Positions 6,841 to 15,954 of a DNA stretch of 64,000 bases are shown here, in pieces. A program made the position numbers and the translations under genes. Position 1 is the stretch's first letter, and each line of letters starts with the position of its first letter. Origin of the DNA: Allopusillimonas sp048270225 (GTDB taxonomy: Bacteria; Pseudomonadota; Gammaproteobacteria; Burkholderiales; Burkholderiaceae_B); assembly GCA_048270225.1 (NCBI GenBank), contig JBLWTG010000010.1:1-64000 (forward strand). Direction: 5' to 3'. Below the pieces are notes generated by a model. The model made no database searches. It saw nothing but the letters and a program-made list of their open reading frames with translations, and was not told where the DNA came from.

Positions 6841-8217
6841 TCAGATGTCGCGTGCGAGCTTGGCCGCCAGGCCGATGTAGCTGCGCGGCGTCATGGCCAG
6901 CAGGCGCGCCTTGGGTTCGGCGGGCAGGTCCAGTCCGTTGATGAATTCGGTCAGGCCTTCACGGTTAATGCCCTTGCCGCGTGTCAGCGCCTTGAGTTGT
7001 TCGTAAGGTTGCGGAAGGCCATAGCGGCGCATGACAGTTTGCACGGGCTCTGCCAGGACTTCCCAGCAGTTGTCGATGTCGTCGTCGATGGCGGCGGCGT
7101 TCAGTTCGAGCTTGCCCATGCCACGCAGGCAGGCATCGTAGGCCACGGCGCAATAGCCCAGGGCTACGCCCAGGTTGCGCAGCACGGTAGAGTCGGTCAG
7201 GTCGCGCTGCCAGCGCGACAGCGGCAGTTTTTCGGACAGATGGCGCAGCACGGCATTGGCCAGCCCGAGATTGCCTTCCGAGTTTTCGAAGTCTATCGGG
7301 TTGACCTTGTGCGGCATGGTCGATGAACCGACTTCGCCGTCTTTCAGGCGCTGCTTGAAGTAGCCCAGCGAGATATAGCCCCATACGTCGCGGTCAAGGT
7401 CGAGAATGATGGTGTTGGCGCGCGCGATGGCGTCAAATAGCGCAGCCATCCAGTCGTGCGGCTCGATCTGGATGGAGTAGGGGTTTTGCTGCAATCCGAG
7501 GCCGGACAGGACGGTGGCGCTGAATGCGGCCCAGTCTATTTCCGGATAGGCGGAAAGGTGCGCGTTGTAATTGCCGGTAGCGCCGTTCATCTTGGCCAGG
7601 GGCTGCACGGCGTCGATGGCGGCAATGGCACGCTCCAGCCGCGCTGCTACATTGGCGAATTCCTTGCCCAGTGTCGTGGGGCTGGCCGGTTGGCCATGAG
7701 TGCGCGACAGCATGGGCTGGTCTGCGAATTGATGCGCCAGCGATTTGAGCTGTGCGCAGATTTCGTTCAGGCGGGGCACGATAAAGCCGCTGCGCGCGCG
7801 GGTAAGCATCAGCGCATGCGAGGTGTTGTTGATGTCTTCGGACGTGCAGGCAAAATGGATGAACTCGGCGGCGGCGGCCAGTTCGGCGTTGTCGGCCACG
7901 CGTTCCTTGAGCCAGTACTCGACGGCCTTGACATCGTGGTTGGTGGTTTTTTCGATGTCTTTGATGCGGGCGGCGTCATCTTCGCTGAAGGTGTCGACCA
8001 ACGTGGCGAGCGCTGTGCGGGCTTGCGGCGAGAACGGCTTGAGTTCTGGCAGCCCTGCATCGGACAGGCCGATCAGCCAGGCGATTTCGACCTCTACGCG
8101 ATGCGCCATGAAGGCGGCTTCGGACAGTGTTTCCCGCAGGGCCTGCCCTTTTGCGGCGTAGCGGCCATCGAGCGGTGAAAGGGCGTTGAGGTGGCTGAGT
8201 TGCGGGGTGATTTTCAT
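6841..8217 (-). CDS. purB: Adenylosuccinate lyase
   Basis: 458 aa from ATG 8217 (MKITPQLSHLNALSPLDGRYA), matching the usual ~456 aa; the frame is open further upstream but without family sequence. It has the superfamily signature GSSTMPHKVNP near residue 297, TSEDINN near 123 and a SRTHGQPA segment. The enzyme eliminates fumarate from SAICAR and from adenylosuccinate, acting twice in purine synthesis. It stands alone in orientation with the cytochrome genes and is constitutive housekeeping. Confidence 0.97.
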   Translation of the reverse strand: MKITPQLSHLNALSPLDGRYAAKGQALRETLSEAAFMAHRVEVEIAWLIGLSDAGLPELKPFSPQARTALATLVDTFSEDDAARIKDIEKTTNHDVKAVEYWLKERVADNAELAAAAEFIHFACTSEDINNTSHALMLTRARSGFIVPRLNEICAQLKSLAHQFADQPMLSRTHGQPASPTTLGKEFANVAARLERAIAAIDAVQPLAKMNGATGNYNAHLSAYPEIDWAAFSATVLSGLGLQQNPYSIQIEPHDWMAALFDAIARANTIILDLDRDVWGYISLGYFKQRLKDGEVGSSTMPHKVNPIDFENSEGNLGLANAVLRHLSEKLPLSRWQRDLTDSTVLRNLGVALGYCAVAYDACLRGMGKLELNAAAIDDDIDNCWEVLAEPVQTVMRRYGLPQPYEQLKALTRGKGINREGLTEFINGLDLPAEPKARLLAMTPRSYIGLAAKLARDI

Positions 8218-8335
8218 GGCTGCTTGGTGAGAGGAAAACAGCCTGAATTCTAACATCCAGCCGCCGGCAACATGGATCGGGCGGATACTGGCCCGCGCGG
8301 CGAGCTTGATGCCACGGCCTGAGGGGAGTTGCGGC

Positions 8336-9040
8336 CTACATAAAGGAAGAATCGCCTGTCGGCGCAAGCGTGGTCAGCCACCAGACGCCTGTGCAGATCA
8401 TGGCGAAAAGCAGCAGCGCAGCCAGGCGGACGGCCCAGTTGTCGCGTGCGCTCCGCAGGCCTGTGGGGTGGGCATGGATGCCGGGCATAAGCTGCTGGTC
8501 GCCGTGGACCATGGCGCCCACCAGGTTTTTCTTGCGTACCAGCCGATACCAGAGGATGGCGCAGACATGAAGCGCAACGATCCCGAGGATGAACCATTCA
8601 TTGACGTTGTGCAGCCATGTCAGGCGGCCGGACCAGTTGCTGCTCAGATAGGCCAGCGGGCCGCTGGTCATGATGTCGTCATTCGCGAACAGGCCGCTGC
8701 CTGCCTGGATGCCAAAAATCAGCAGCAGGGCGATCACAGAACAGGCGCCCAGCGGGTTATGGCCGACAGTGTGGGGGATGTTGCCGCGCAGGTAAGCCAC
8801 GAGGGTGCGGGGCCCGGGCACGAACTGAGTGAACCGGACATAACGGGGGCCGATGATGCCCCAGATGATCCGGAAAACAATCAATGCCAGCGCGGCAAGA
8901 CCAAAGCGCGTATGCCAGTCCATCCAGAGCCCGCCCAGCTTGACGGTGGTGTAGGCGCCCACCACACAGACGACAAGCGCCCAGTGAAAGAGGCGGGTGG
9001 GCAGATCCCATACCCTGACGGTGCGGTGTGAGAGGGTCAT
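8336..9040 (-). CDS. Cytochrome b561-family membrane protein
   Basis: 234 aa with an N-terminal VWDLPTRLFHW motif typical of bacterial di-haem b561/Ni-Fe hydrogenase-type b cytochromes, four or more hydrophobic segments (about residues 15-36, 45-65, 97-115, 145-165, 205-225) and conserved-looking His residues within or beside them (RLFHWAL, DWHTRFG, WLHNVNEW, ALHVCAI). It probably passes electrons from the quinone pool to periplasmic c-type acceptors such as the nearby cytochrome c'. The substrate is not deducible. Confidence 0.88.
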   Translation of the reverse strand: MTLSHRTVRVWDLPTRLFHWALVVCVVGAYTTVKLGGLWMDWHTRFGLAALALIVFRIIWGIIGPRYVRFTQFVPGPRTLVAYLRGNIPHTVGHNPLGACSVIALLLIFGIQAGSGLFANDDIMTSGPLAYLSSNWSGRLTWLHNVNEWFILGIVALHVCAILWYRLVRKKNLVGAMVHGDQQLMPGIHAHPTGLRSARDNWAVRLAALLLFAMICTGVWWLTTLAPTGDSSFM

Positions 9041-9052
9041 GTGAGCGACATG

Positions 9053-9436
9053 CTAGTTGACACTGCGCGGCGTTTGTTCTGCCTGGACTTCAAGAATGAG
9101 CTGTTCGAGATGAGATGAGGTATGCAGGGCAAGCACGGGCGTGTCGGGGCTGTCCTGGTCGACTTCGAGGCTGAGCGTAATGCTCTGGCCTTCGAAGGCA
9201 TCAGGATTCGCCTGGATCTGCACGTATTGCTTGAGCAGGCGATTGACCGCCTTTTGCGCTTCGGCCAGGCGCGTGTCTAGCGAGGAATGCTCGTGCAGCC
9301 GGAATTGCTCTTCGATGGCGCGCGCAAGATCCCAGCTAAAGAACATTAGCGCATTCCGGCCATGGCATTCTGGGTGAAGAAACCCCCAGGGTTGTTTGCC
9401 TGGGCCGCCCGTTGTGTCGTTGCTGGAAGTAGTCAA
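9053..9436 (-). CDS. Hypothetical cytoplasmic protein
   Basis: 127 aa, no signal or membrane segment. A likely helical stretch (residues ~33-75, LARAIEEQFRLHEHSSLDTRLAEAQKAVNRLLKQYV) is followed by a beta-rich acidic part (SITLSLEVDQDSPDTPVLALHT). The start is uncertain: ATG 9436 or ATG 9346 (MFFSWDL). It ends 12 bases before the cytochrome b561 gene and might be cotranscribed. I do not recognise the family. Confidence 0.6.
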   Translation of the reverse strand: MTTSSNDTTGGPGKQPWGFLHPECHGRNALMFFSWDLARAIEEQFRLHEHSSLDTRLAEAQKAVNRLLKQYVQIQANPDAFEGQSITLSLEVDQDSPDTPVLALHTSSHLEQLILEVQAEQTPRSVN

Positions 9437-9451
9437 GTTTGTTTGGTCAGA

Positions 9452-9943
9452 TTATTTCGAGGTGGTGGAACGACGCACTGTCTTGCCGTCGTAGGTATAA
9501 GTATCGATTTTATCCGGCTTTTGCGAACTGGGTGTTCGCAGGGTGAGCGTTTGCTCGGTGGCCGATACCTGGATGTTCTGGGAGCACGAGCCGAACTCGG
9601 GTGAGAGCGTATAGCCCGATTTCTGAAGAATGATCCAGCGGTAAACAATCGAGCAGTTGCTGTTGCCGCTGTCTATGGAGATGAGGGCGATCTGTGCGTT
9701 GGGTCGTTTGAACGCATAGGTGATGTTGAGAATGCCGCGTACGGTGGGGTGGACTTCGGCGCCGTCGATGAGCAGGCGCGATTCGTAGACATATTCGCTG
9801 GTGTTGACATGCAGTGTGCCGTAGGGCGTGGCAAGTTCCATGCGCGAGGGACTGACCGGCCATGTTGGCGGCGAACTGGCGAACGAAGACCCGCCTGCCA
9901 GGAGGATGGCAAATGCTAGCGATGTACGCATTGGAACGTTCAT
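9452..9943 (-). CDS. Hypothetical exported protein
   Basis: 163 aa from ATG 9943, chosen because MNVPMRTSLAFAILLAGGSSFAS makes a good Sec signal; longer in-frame starts would place the signal internally. The mature part is beta-rich with two Cys (SNCSIVYRW and FGSCSQNI) that could pair in the periplasm. No recognised domain. It has the same direction as the b561 gene but no clear functional link. Confidence 0.65.
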   Translation of the reverse strand: MNVPMRTSLAFAILLAGGSSFASSPPTWPVSPSRMELATPYGTLHVNTSEYVYESRLLIDGAEVHPTVRGILNITYAFKRPNAQIALISIDSGNSNCSIVYRWIILQKSGYTLSPEFGSCSQNIQVSATEQTLTLRTPSSQKPDKIDTYTYDGKTVRRSTTSK

Positions 9944-10293
9944 GATGGTGTCCGTGGGTGCCGCGAGAGGGCAGTGCTGCCTTGTTACAAATAGGCGCAT
10001 GGCATACACACATTGTATGTTCTATTACATTTCATTTTTTAACAGCATGCAAGTAAGGTTTCAGCATGCGGTTAATTCGATGGCTTAATTCGCTGCCGGT
10101 GTAAACAGCACTGCGTAAGTTTTATGTAAGTTTCAAATTGTATTTCTTATGTACCGGAGCAAAACACGCCTCAATACAGTCTGGCGGCAAGCAACGGAGC
10201 CTGAAAGCGGGGTCAAGTCGGCAGCAAAGACCGGCAGTCACAGCAATATGAATAAAACAGGCAATCCATAACCAGGTATATAAGGAGATAGGG
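9944..10293. other. Gene-free upstream region of the first ABC importer, with direct repeats
   Basis: About 350 bases, more A+T-rich than its surroundings. CAGCATGC occurs at 10043-10050 and 10062-10069. GTAAGTTT occurs at 10115-10122 and 10126-10133, an 11-base period typical of PhoB/OmpR-type tandem sites; a related GTAAGGTTT lies at 10053-10061. The binding-protein gene has a strong AAGGAG site at its 3' edge. No RNA gene was recognised. Confidence 0.5.
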
Positions 10294-11649
10294 ATGGACG
10301 ACAAGAAAACAGCCCAGGCCGGTGAAACGGTGCTGGACCGGCGCGCGATGCTGAAAATGGGTGTTGCCGGTGCCGCCGGCAGCATGCTGCTGCCAGGCGC
10401 TTCGGCATTTGCAGCGGAAGAGAAAAAGCCGATAGGCAACTATCCAGCCGGCGTGGAGGGTGACTCTGTCTTTATCGGCCTGACGCTGGACATCACGGGG
10501 CCATATTCGGCGCAGGGCGCCGACCAGCAGAAAGGCTACGAGCTGGCGGTCGAGCAATTGAATGCTGGCGCTGACGAGGTCAAGAAAATCTCGCCACTGA
10601 CCAAGAAGGGCGTGCTGGGCAAGACGGTGAAGTTTGGTGTTGCCGATGCTGAAACCAAGCCCAATACAGCAGTCCAGGCGGCCAGCCGCTTCATTCATGA
10701 CAACAAGGCCATGATGATTTCGGGCAGCACCAGCAGCGCCGTGGCGATTGCGCTGCAAAAAGTGTGTGATCGTGAACGCACGATCTATCTCCCAGCCATT
10801 AGCGGGTCCAACGAAACAACGGGCGTGGATTGCCAGCGTTATGGTTTTCGCCTGTGTTATTACGCCTATCCGGCCTGCAAGGCGATTGCACCGGTGCTCG
10901 CCAAAAACCTGGGTAAGGACCGCAAGGCGGTTTACCTGGTGCCTGACTACACCTACGGTCATACGACTTTCGATTCAATGAAAGAATTCACCGAGAAGGA
11001 GGGCTGGACGACTGTCGGCGAACAGGTGCATCCGCTGGGGGCCAAGGACTACAGCTCCTTTTTGATCAACATCGCAAACAGCGGTGCGGATACGCTGGTC
11101 GTCATCGCCTATGGAGCTGACGCCGCCAACTCCATCAAGCAAGCCAAGCAGTTTGGCCTGCTGGACAAAATGCAGATTGTCGTGCCGTATATGTCCGCCT
11201 TCCTTGAGAAGGAAATCGGTGCGGAAATCATGCAGGGTGTCTATGGCGCCACGGGATTCTGGTGGACGCTGCAGGACAAGTATCCGGTCGCCAAGGACTT
11301 CGTCTCGGCATTCGAGAAAAAATTCAAGGCCAAGCCGCGCGACTCCGCGTATATCGCTTACCTGACCACGGTGCTGTGGGCTGACGCATGCGAGCGGGCC
11401 GGCTCTTTTTATCCGCCCGATGTGATCAAGGCCTATGAAGCGGGCGAGGTTCGCCAGGGTCCGGTGGGAGACGTGACCTTCCGCGCCGGAGACCATCAGG
11501 GGGTAATCAACTTCCCGATCGTCCGTGGCAAGAAGAAAGCGGACATGGCCAACGAGGACGATTACTTCGAAGTCGTCGAGGTCGTGGATGGCAAGAAGGC
11601 ACTGCCTGAGCTGGGCGTGCTGGGCTGCAAGCTTGGGGCCTATGTCTGA
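10294..11649 (+). CDS. Periplasmic substrate-binding protein of a branched-chain/aromatic/amide-type ABC importer
   Basis: 451 aa with a type I periplasmic-binding (Leu/Ile/Val-binding-like) fold: GLTLDITGPYSAQGADQQKGYELAVEQLNAG, AETKPNTAVQAASRFI, ISGSTSSAVAIALQ and YGADAANSIKQAKQFG. The leader (residues ~15-41) carries DRRAMLKMG before a hydrophobic stretch and ASAFAA, so Tat export is possible. AAGGAGATAGGG precedes ATG 10294. It heads the operon with permeases and ATPases to 15093. The ligand is not deducible; the family takes amino acids, amides, urea and aromatic acids. Confidence 0.88.
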   Translation: MDDKKTAQAGETVLDRRAMLKMGVAGAAGSMLLPGASAFAAEEKKPIGNYPAGVEGDSVFIGLTLDITGPYSAQGADQQKGYELAVEQLNAGADEVKKISPLTKKGVLGKTVKFGVADAETKPNTAVQAASRFIHDNKAMMISGSTSSAVAIALQKVCDRERTIYLPAISGSNETTGVDCQRYGFRLCYYAYPACKAIAPVLAKNLGKDRKAVYLVPDYTYGHTTFDSMKEFTEKEGWTTVGEQVHPLGAKDYSSFLINIANSGADTLVVIAYGADAANSIKQAKQFGLLDKMQIVVPYMSAFLEKEIGAEIMQGVYGATGFWWTLQDKYPVAKDFVSAFEKKFKAKPRDSAYIAYLTTVLWADACERAGSFYPPDVIKAYEAGEVRQGPVGDVTFRAGDHQGVINFPIVRGKKKADMANEDDYFEVVEVVDGKKALPELGVLGCKLGAYV

Positions 11650-11694
11650 TCAGGCGGTTTGCTGACAGGCATATAACCATAGGAGGAAGCTTGA

Positions 11695-12570
11695 ATGCCG
11701 AGCATGTCGTTGTTCTTATCCCAGCTGTTCAATGGGCTGGCCATGGGGCTGTTGCTTGCCCTGACCGCTACCGGCCTGACTATCATCTACGGCACGCTCG
11801 GCGTGGTTAACTTCGCGCATGGCGCCCTGTTTGTTGTGGGCGCCTACGCGGGCTATACCGCTTACGGCATGACAGAGTCATTCGTAGCGGCCATCGTTGT
11901 GGGTTCAGTTGTGGCGCTGGTGGTCGGGCTGGTGGTCGAGCGAGGCCTGATGCGCATGTATTATGGCCGCCCGCCCGAAGACCAGATACTGGTGACCTTC
12001 GGTATCGGCATCATTCTTGTCGAGGTTGTGCGTTCCATCTATGGCGGCATCAGTCTGTCTGTCCCCACGCCTGCGTGGGGGCAGGGCATTGCCCATATCG
12101 GGTCGCTCATCTATCCCCTGTACCGGCTGCAGGCGCTGGGTATCGCCGCGGCCACCCTCGCTGCACTGTACTTTGTGCTGTACCGGACCAGCCTGGGCCT
12201 GATTGTGCGGGCTGGTATCGAGGATGCGCAGATGGTCAATGTGCTGGGCATCAATGTCCAGCGCACGTTTCTGCTTGTGTTCGGGATTGGTGCGATGGCT
12301 GCGGGCTACGCCGGCGTCATCGACTCTCCCATTGTCACGCTTTCACCCGACATGGGACATAGAATCCTGGTCGATTCGTTTGTGGTGGTGGTGATCGGCG
12401 GCGTCGGTTCATTTCCGGGGGCCATCGTAGGCGGCATCATCGCAGGCGAAATCCTGAGTCTTACATCCATGGTCAATCCTGCATACTCGCATGTCATGCT
12501 CTTTGTTGTGATGGCGCTGGTTCTGATTTTCCGGCCACAGGGCCTGATGGGACAGGAGGGGCGCGAATGA
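11695..12570 (+). CDS. livH: LivH-type permease of the first HAAT importer
   Basis: 291 aa, eight or so membrane segments with the LivH wording LTIIYGTLGVVNFAHGALFVVGAY near the N-terminus and GGVGSFPGAIVGGIIAGE near the C-terminus. AGGAGGAAGC lies before ATG 11695. It overlaps the next gene by ATGA, so the two permease halves are translationally coupled. Confidence 0.93.
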   Translation: MPSMSLFLSQLFNGLAMGLLLALTATGLTIIYGTLGVVNFAHGALFVVGAYAGYTAYGMTESFVAAIVVGSVVALVVGLVVERGLMRMYYGRPPEDQILVTFGIGIILVEVVRSIYGGISLSVPTPAWGQGIAHIGSLIYPLYRLQALGIAAATLAALYFVLYRTSLGLIVRAGIEDAQMVNVLGINVQRTFLLVFGIGAMAAGYAGVIDSPIVTLSPDMGHRILVDSFVVVVIGGVGSFPGAIVGGIIAGEILSLTSMVNPAYSHVMLFVVMALVLIFRPQGLMGQEGRE

Positions 12571-14402
12571 GCACGCATACTTCAACGTTCGCGCGGCGGC
12601 AGCTTCCCGAGTTGGTGGTTGGCGTCTGTCTGCTTGCAGCGCCTTTTGTCCTGCCTTATCTGGGTATGAGCGCCGATCTGCTGACTCGGATATTGATCTG
12701 GGGCCTGTTCGGCCTGGGTTTCGATCTGCTGTTTGGCTATACCGGTTTGCTGTCCTTCGGCCAGGCCGCTTTCTATGGCACCGGCGGTTTTGTGTCGGCC
12801 TATCTGCTGACCTCGGGCATTGTGCCTCACATGCTGCTTGCTTTGCTGATCGGAGTCATTGTGTCGGCCATCGCCGGCCTGGCGATCGGTTATCTTACCT
12901 TGAGGCGCACCGGTATCTATTTCGCGATGAGTACGCTGGCCTTTGGCGAGATGTTCTATTTCCTGGAGAACTCGGCGTTCAAGGCGTATACAGGCGGCGA
13001 AAACGGCATTGCAGGCGTGCCTCCACCTGAGATTTCTCTGGGGTTCGCAACCATACACATTTCGAGCGGCTGGTCGATGTACTGGTTTGTGGCAATCTTC
13101 TTCTTTGCGGGATATGTCATTGCCCGACGCATTGTGCGCTCGCCCTTTGGCGCCGTCCTCAAGGCCATACGCGGCAATCCGCGCAGGGCTCTGGCGCTGG
13201 GCCATGCCATTAATGGCTACAAGCTCTCGGTGTTCGTCATCGCGGCGGCTTACGGCGGTCTTGCGGGCGGACTGCTGGGCGTGTTCCAGTCTTATATGCC
13301 GCCGGATGCTTTTGCGCTGGATACCTCGGCCCAACTGGTAATCCAGACGGTCATGGGCGGGGCTGGCACGTTGCTCGGCCCCATCATCGGCGCCACCATC
13401 TGGCTTTATCTGTATGAAGGCCTGCAGCAGGTGGCCAATATCGGCGCCTACTGGAAGCTGATACTGGGTATCGTATTCGTGGTGCTGGTCACGGTGTTCC
13501 GTCACGGCGTGGCTGGCGGCGTACTTGAATGGGCGACGCGGCGACGCAAGTCCACCAGGGTCGTCGATGCCGAGGCCGATAACCGCGCGATTGCCGATCT
13601 GGCTGTGGTGCCTCCCATCGACGGCGGGCAAACCGGCCAGCCGGTGCTCGAGGCGCGCGGCATCAGCAAGCAGTATGGTGGCCTGAAGGCGGTCAGCGAC
13701 GTCACGTTTTCGCTGTCTGAAGGCGAAATGCGAGGTGTGATCGGGCCCAATGGCGCGGGCAAGTCTACATTTTTTGCCATGCTGGCCGGTGAGCTTTCCA
13801 CCACCAGCGGCAATGTATTCTTCAGGGGCCAGGAGATCACCGGCATAGGTGTGACGGCTGTCTGCCAGCTGGGGATGAGCAAAAGCTATCAGATCAATCA
13901 GCTGTTCGAAGCGCTGTCTGTGCGGCAGAACGTGATGATTCCGGTGCTGGCACGCAGTCGTGGCAAGTTCCGCGTGGATATGCTGCGCGGACTGCATCGT
14001 TCGCATGAGCTGGACGAGCAGGTCAACGCTGCGATCGAGCTGGTGGATTTGACCCGCCAGGCCGATACCCTGGTGTCCGAGCTGTCGTATGGCGAGAAGC
14101 GCAGGCTGGAAATCGGTCTGGCACTGGCCACCGGCGCGAACGTGCTGCTGTTCGATGAGCCGCTGGCCGGCCTCGGACCTGAGGAGCGCGTGCATGTCGT
14201 GGCGCTGCTCAAGTCGGTGCGCAAAGGCCGCAGCATGGTGATCGTCGAGCACGATATGGATGCTATGTTCGAATTGGCAGAGCGCATCACAGTGCTGTAT
14301 GAAGGCCGCAAGCTGGCGGAAGGAACACCGGATGAAATCCGGACGAACCCGGCGGTACAGACTGCCTATCTCGGAGGGATGGACGAGCATGAGCCTGCTT
14401 GA
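12567..14402 (+). CDS. livMG: Fused LivM permease - LivG ATPase
   Basis: 611 aa in one frame without internal stop. Residues 1 to ~320 are a LivM-type permease (GLFGLGFDLLFGYTGLLSFGQAAFYGTG; LRRTGIYFAMSTLAFGEMFYF). A charged linker (TRRRKSTRVVDAEADNRA) leads into a complete LivG-type ABC domain: Walker A GPNGAGKS at 393-400, signature-like LSYGEKRRLEIGLAL near 506, Walker B LLFDEPLAGLGPEE and a C-terminal LivG tail (TAYLGG). The separate livF follows with a 14-base overlap. The second importer in this window has these two as separate genes. Confidence 0.93.
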   Translation: MSTHTSTFARRQLPELVVGVCLLAAPFVLPYLGMSADLLTRILIWGLFGLGFDLLFGYTGLLSFGQAAFYGTGGFVSAYLLTSGIVPHMLLALLIGVIVSAIAGLAIGYLTLRRTGIYFAMSTLAFGEMFYFLENSAFKAYTGGENGIAGVPPPEISLGFATIHISSGWSMYWFVAIFFFAGYVIARRIVRSPFGAVLKAIRGNPRRALALGHAINGYKLSVFVIAAAYGGLAGGLLGVFQSYMPPDAFALDTSAQLVIQTVMGGAGTLLGPIIGATIWLYLYEGLQQVANIGAYWKLILGIVFVVLVTVFRHGVAGGVLEWATRRRKSTRVVDAEADNRAIADLAVVPPIDGGQTGQPVLEARGISKQYGGLKAVSDVTFSLSEGEMRGVIGPNGAGKSTFFAMLAGELSTTSGNVFFRGQEITGIGVTAVCQLGMSKSYQINQLFEALSVRQNVMIPVLARSRGKFRVDMLRGLHRSHELDEQVNAAIELVDLTRQADTLVSELSYGEKRRLEIGLALATGANVLLFDEPLAGLGPEERVHVVALLKSVRKGRSMVIVEHDMDAMFELAERITVLYEGRKLAEGTPDEIRTNPAVQTAYLGGMDEHEPA

Positions 14403-15093
14403 AGTCGATAAAATCAACAGCTTCTACGGGGACTCACACATCCTGTTCGACGTTTCCATGCGCGTCGAAGAGAATGAGGTGGTGGCCTTGCTGGGGCGTA
14501 ACGGAGCAGGAAAGAGCACGACGCTCAAGTCCTTGATGGGTATGGTGAAGCCTAAGAGCGGCACCATACGCCATAACGGCGAGCCGGTGCAGCATCTTCC
14601 TCCTTTTCAGCTTGCGCGCCGTGGCATTCAGCTGGTGCCTGAAGAGCGTCGGATTTTCGGCGCAATTACCGTACAGGAAAACCTGCAGCTGGCGGCCATG
14701 ACGGCCAAGCCCTCTCGGACGTTGGACGAGATCTATGAAACGTTTCCCCGGTTGGCGGAACGCCGTCGTAACCGGGGCAAGCAATTGTCCGGCGGGGAGC
14801 AGCAGATGTTGGCCATCGCCAGGGCGATGATACGCAATGCGAATATCATCATGCTGGACGAGCCTTTTGAAGGCCTGGCGCCGCTGATTGTCCAGGACCT
14901 GATCGAAGTGTGCCGCAAACTGGCCGACAGTGGGCACACCGTTGTCATTGTGGAGCAGAATGTACGGGCTGCGCTGTCGTTGGCAGATCGCTGCTATCTG
15001 CTCAACAATGGGCATATGGTGTTCGAGGGCACGCCAGACGATCTGCATAACGACAAGTCCGTGATCGAAAAATACCTGGGCGTGAAGGTGTAG
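14389..15093 (+). CDS. livF: LivF-type ATPase of the first HAAT importer
   Basis: 234 aa from ATG 14389, inside the end of the fused gene. Walker A GRNGAGKST near residue 38, LSGGEQQML signature, Walker B IIMLDEPFEGLAP and the LivF-type ending VIEKYLGVKV. It pairs with the ATPase half of the fused LivMG to drive import. Confidence 0.95.
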   Translation: MSLLEVDKINSFYGDSHILFDVSMRVEENEVVALLGRNGAGKSTTLKSLMGMVKPKSGTIRHNGEPVQHLPPFQLARRGIQLVPEERRIFGAITVQENLQLAAMTAKPSRTLDEIYETFPRLAERRRNRGKQLSGGEQQMLAIARAMIRNANIIMLDEPFEGLAPLIVQDLIEVCRKLADSGHTVVIVEQNVRAALSLADRCYLLNNGHMVFEGTPDDLHNDKSVIEKYLGVKV

Positions 15094-15261
15094 AAAAGCA
15101 CGTGCAGGCAGACCGCCTGACATGTTGGCGCGGCCTGCCGTCCCGCTCTTTTCTGCATCGAAGTATGATACGGGTGGACGCGTTGCCGCATCCTTTGCGG
15201 CGGCGTGCCGCGCAGGGGCATTACGGTCCTGTTTTTGCGCTTTCCACCCGAGGTGTTGTAT

Positions 15262-15939
15262 ATGCCGCCCATCATTGGCGAAGAGTCCGATCTGAACAAC
15301 CATCAGCAGTCTGTTTCCGCGAGCGGGCAGGTTGCTGCTGGCTATGCGCTGGATTACATCGCATCCAGCAAGCTGCCTACGCCCTGGGCCACGTTTCAGA
15401 TACACATATTTGTAGATCCGGCGACGGCCAAAGAGCATTTGCTGTTGTCTCTGGGCGATGTGGCCGACGGCAAGCCAGTGCTGGCGCGTGTGCATTCCGA
15501 GTGCCTCACCGGCGATGCGCTGTTCAGTCAGCGTTGCGATTGCGGCGCCCAACTGGAGGCTGCAATGCAGGCCATTGCCAAAGAGGGGCGCGGCGCATTG
15601 CTGTATCTGCGCCAGGAAGGGCGAGGCATAGGTCTGGTGAACAAGATACGCGCCTACAATCTTCAGGACCAAGGCGCGGATACGGTCGAGGCCAATGTAC
15701 GCCTGGGTTTTCCAGCGGACATGCGCCGCTACGATTTATGCAGACCCATGCTGGAGCACTGCGGCATTACCTCGTTGCGCCTGATGACGAACAATCCGCG
15801 CAAGGTCGCTGCGATGGAGAAGCTGGGGATTACGGTTGCCGAGCGTCTGCCGCTGCAAGTAAACCGTAATCCCTACAATGAGCACTACCTGAGCACCAAG
15901 GCTGATAAGCTTGGTCACTGGCTCGGAGATACGCGCTGA
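15262..15939 (+). CDS. ribA: GTP cyclohydrolase II
   Basis: 225 aa from ATG 15262 (GAGGT upstream); a longer frame from 15205 has no site. The zinc Cys residues are present at 81, 92 and 94 (HSECLTGDALFSQRCDCG), as are RQEGRGIGLVNKIRAYNLQDQG and the TNNPRK end motif. It converts GTP to a diaminopyrimidine product with loss of formate, the first committed riboflavin step. It is a stand-alone enzyme without a DHBP synthase domain and has about 35 extra N-terminal residues relative to E. coli RibA. Confidence 0.95.
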   Translation: MPPIIGEESDLNNHQQSVSASGQVAAGYALDYIASSKLPTPWATFQIHIFVDPATAKEHLLLSLGDVADGKPVLARVHSECLTGDALFSQRCDCGAQLEAAMQAIAKEGRGALLYLRQEGRGIGLVNKIRAYNLQDQGADTVEANVRLGFPADMRRYDLCRPMLEHCGITSLRLMTNNPRKVAAMEKLGITVAERLPLQVNRNPYNEHYLSTKADKLGHWLGDTR

Positions 15940-15954
15940 CCTATCTGGTCGTGC

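Noticed and set aside
12582..14417. Open frame of 611 codons on the minus strand opposite the LivM-LivG fusion
   Set aside because: A shadow of the GC-rich codon bias of the real gene; the translation is rich in H, Q and R and has no motif.
15094..15261. FMN riboswitch before ribA
   Set aside because: The conserved RFN segments are not visible in these 168 bases; only GC-rich stems without the known core.
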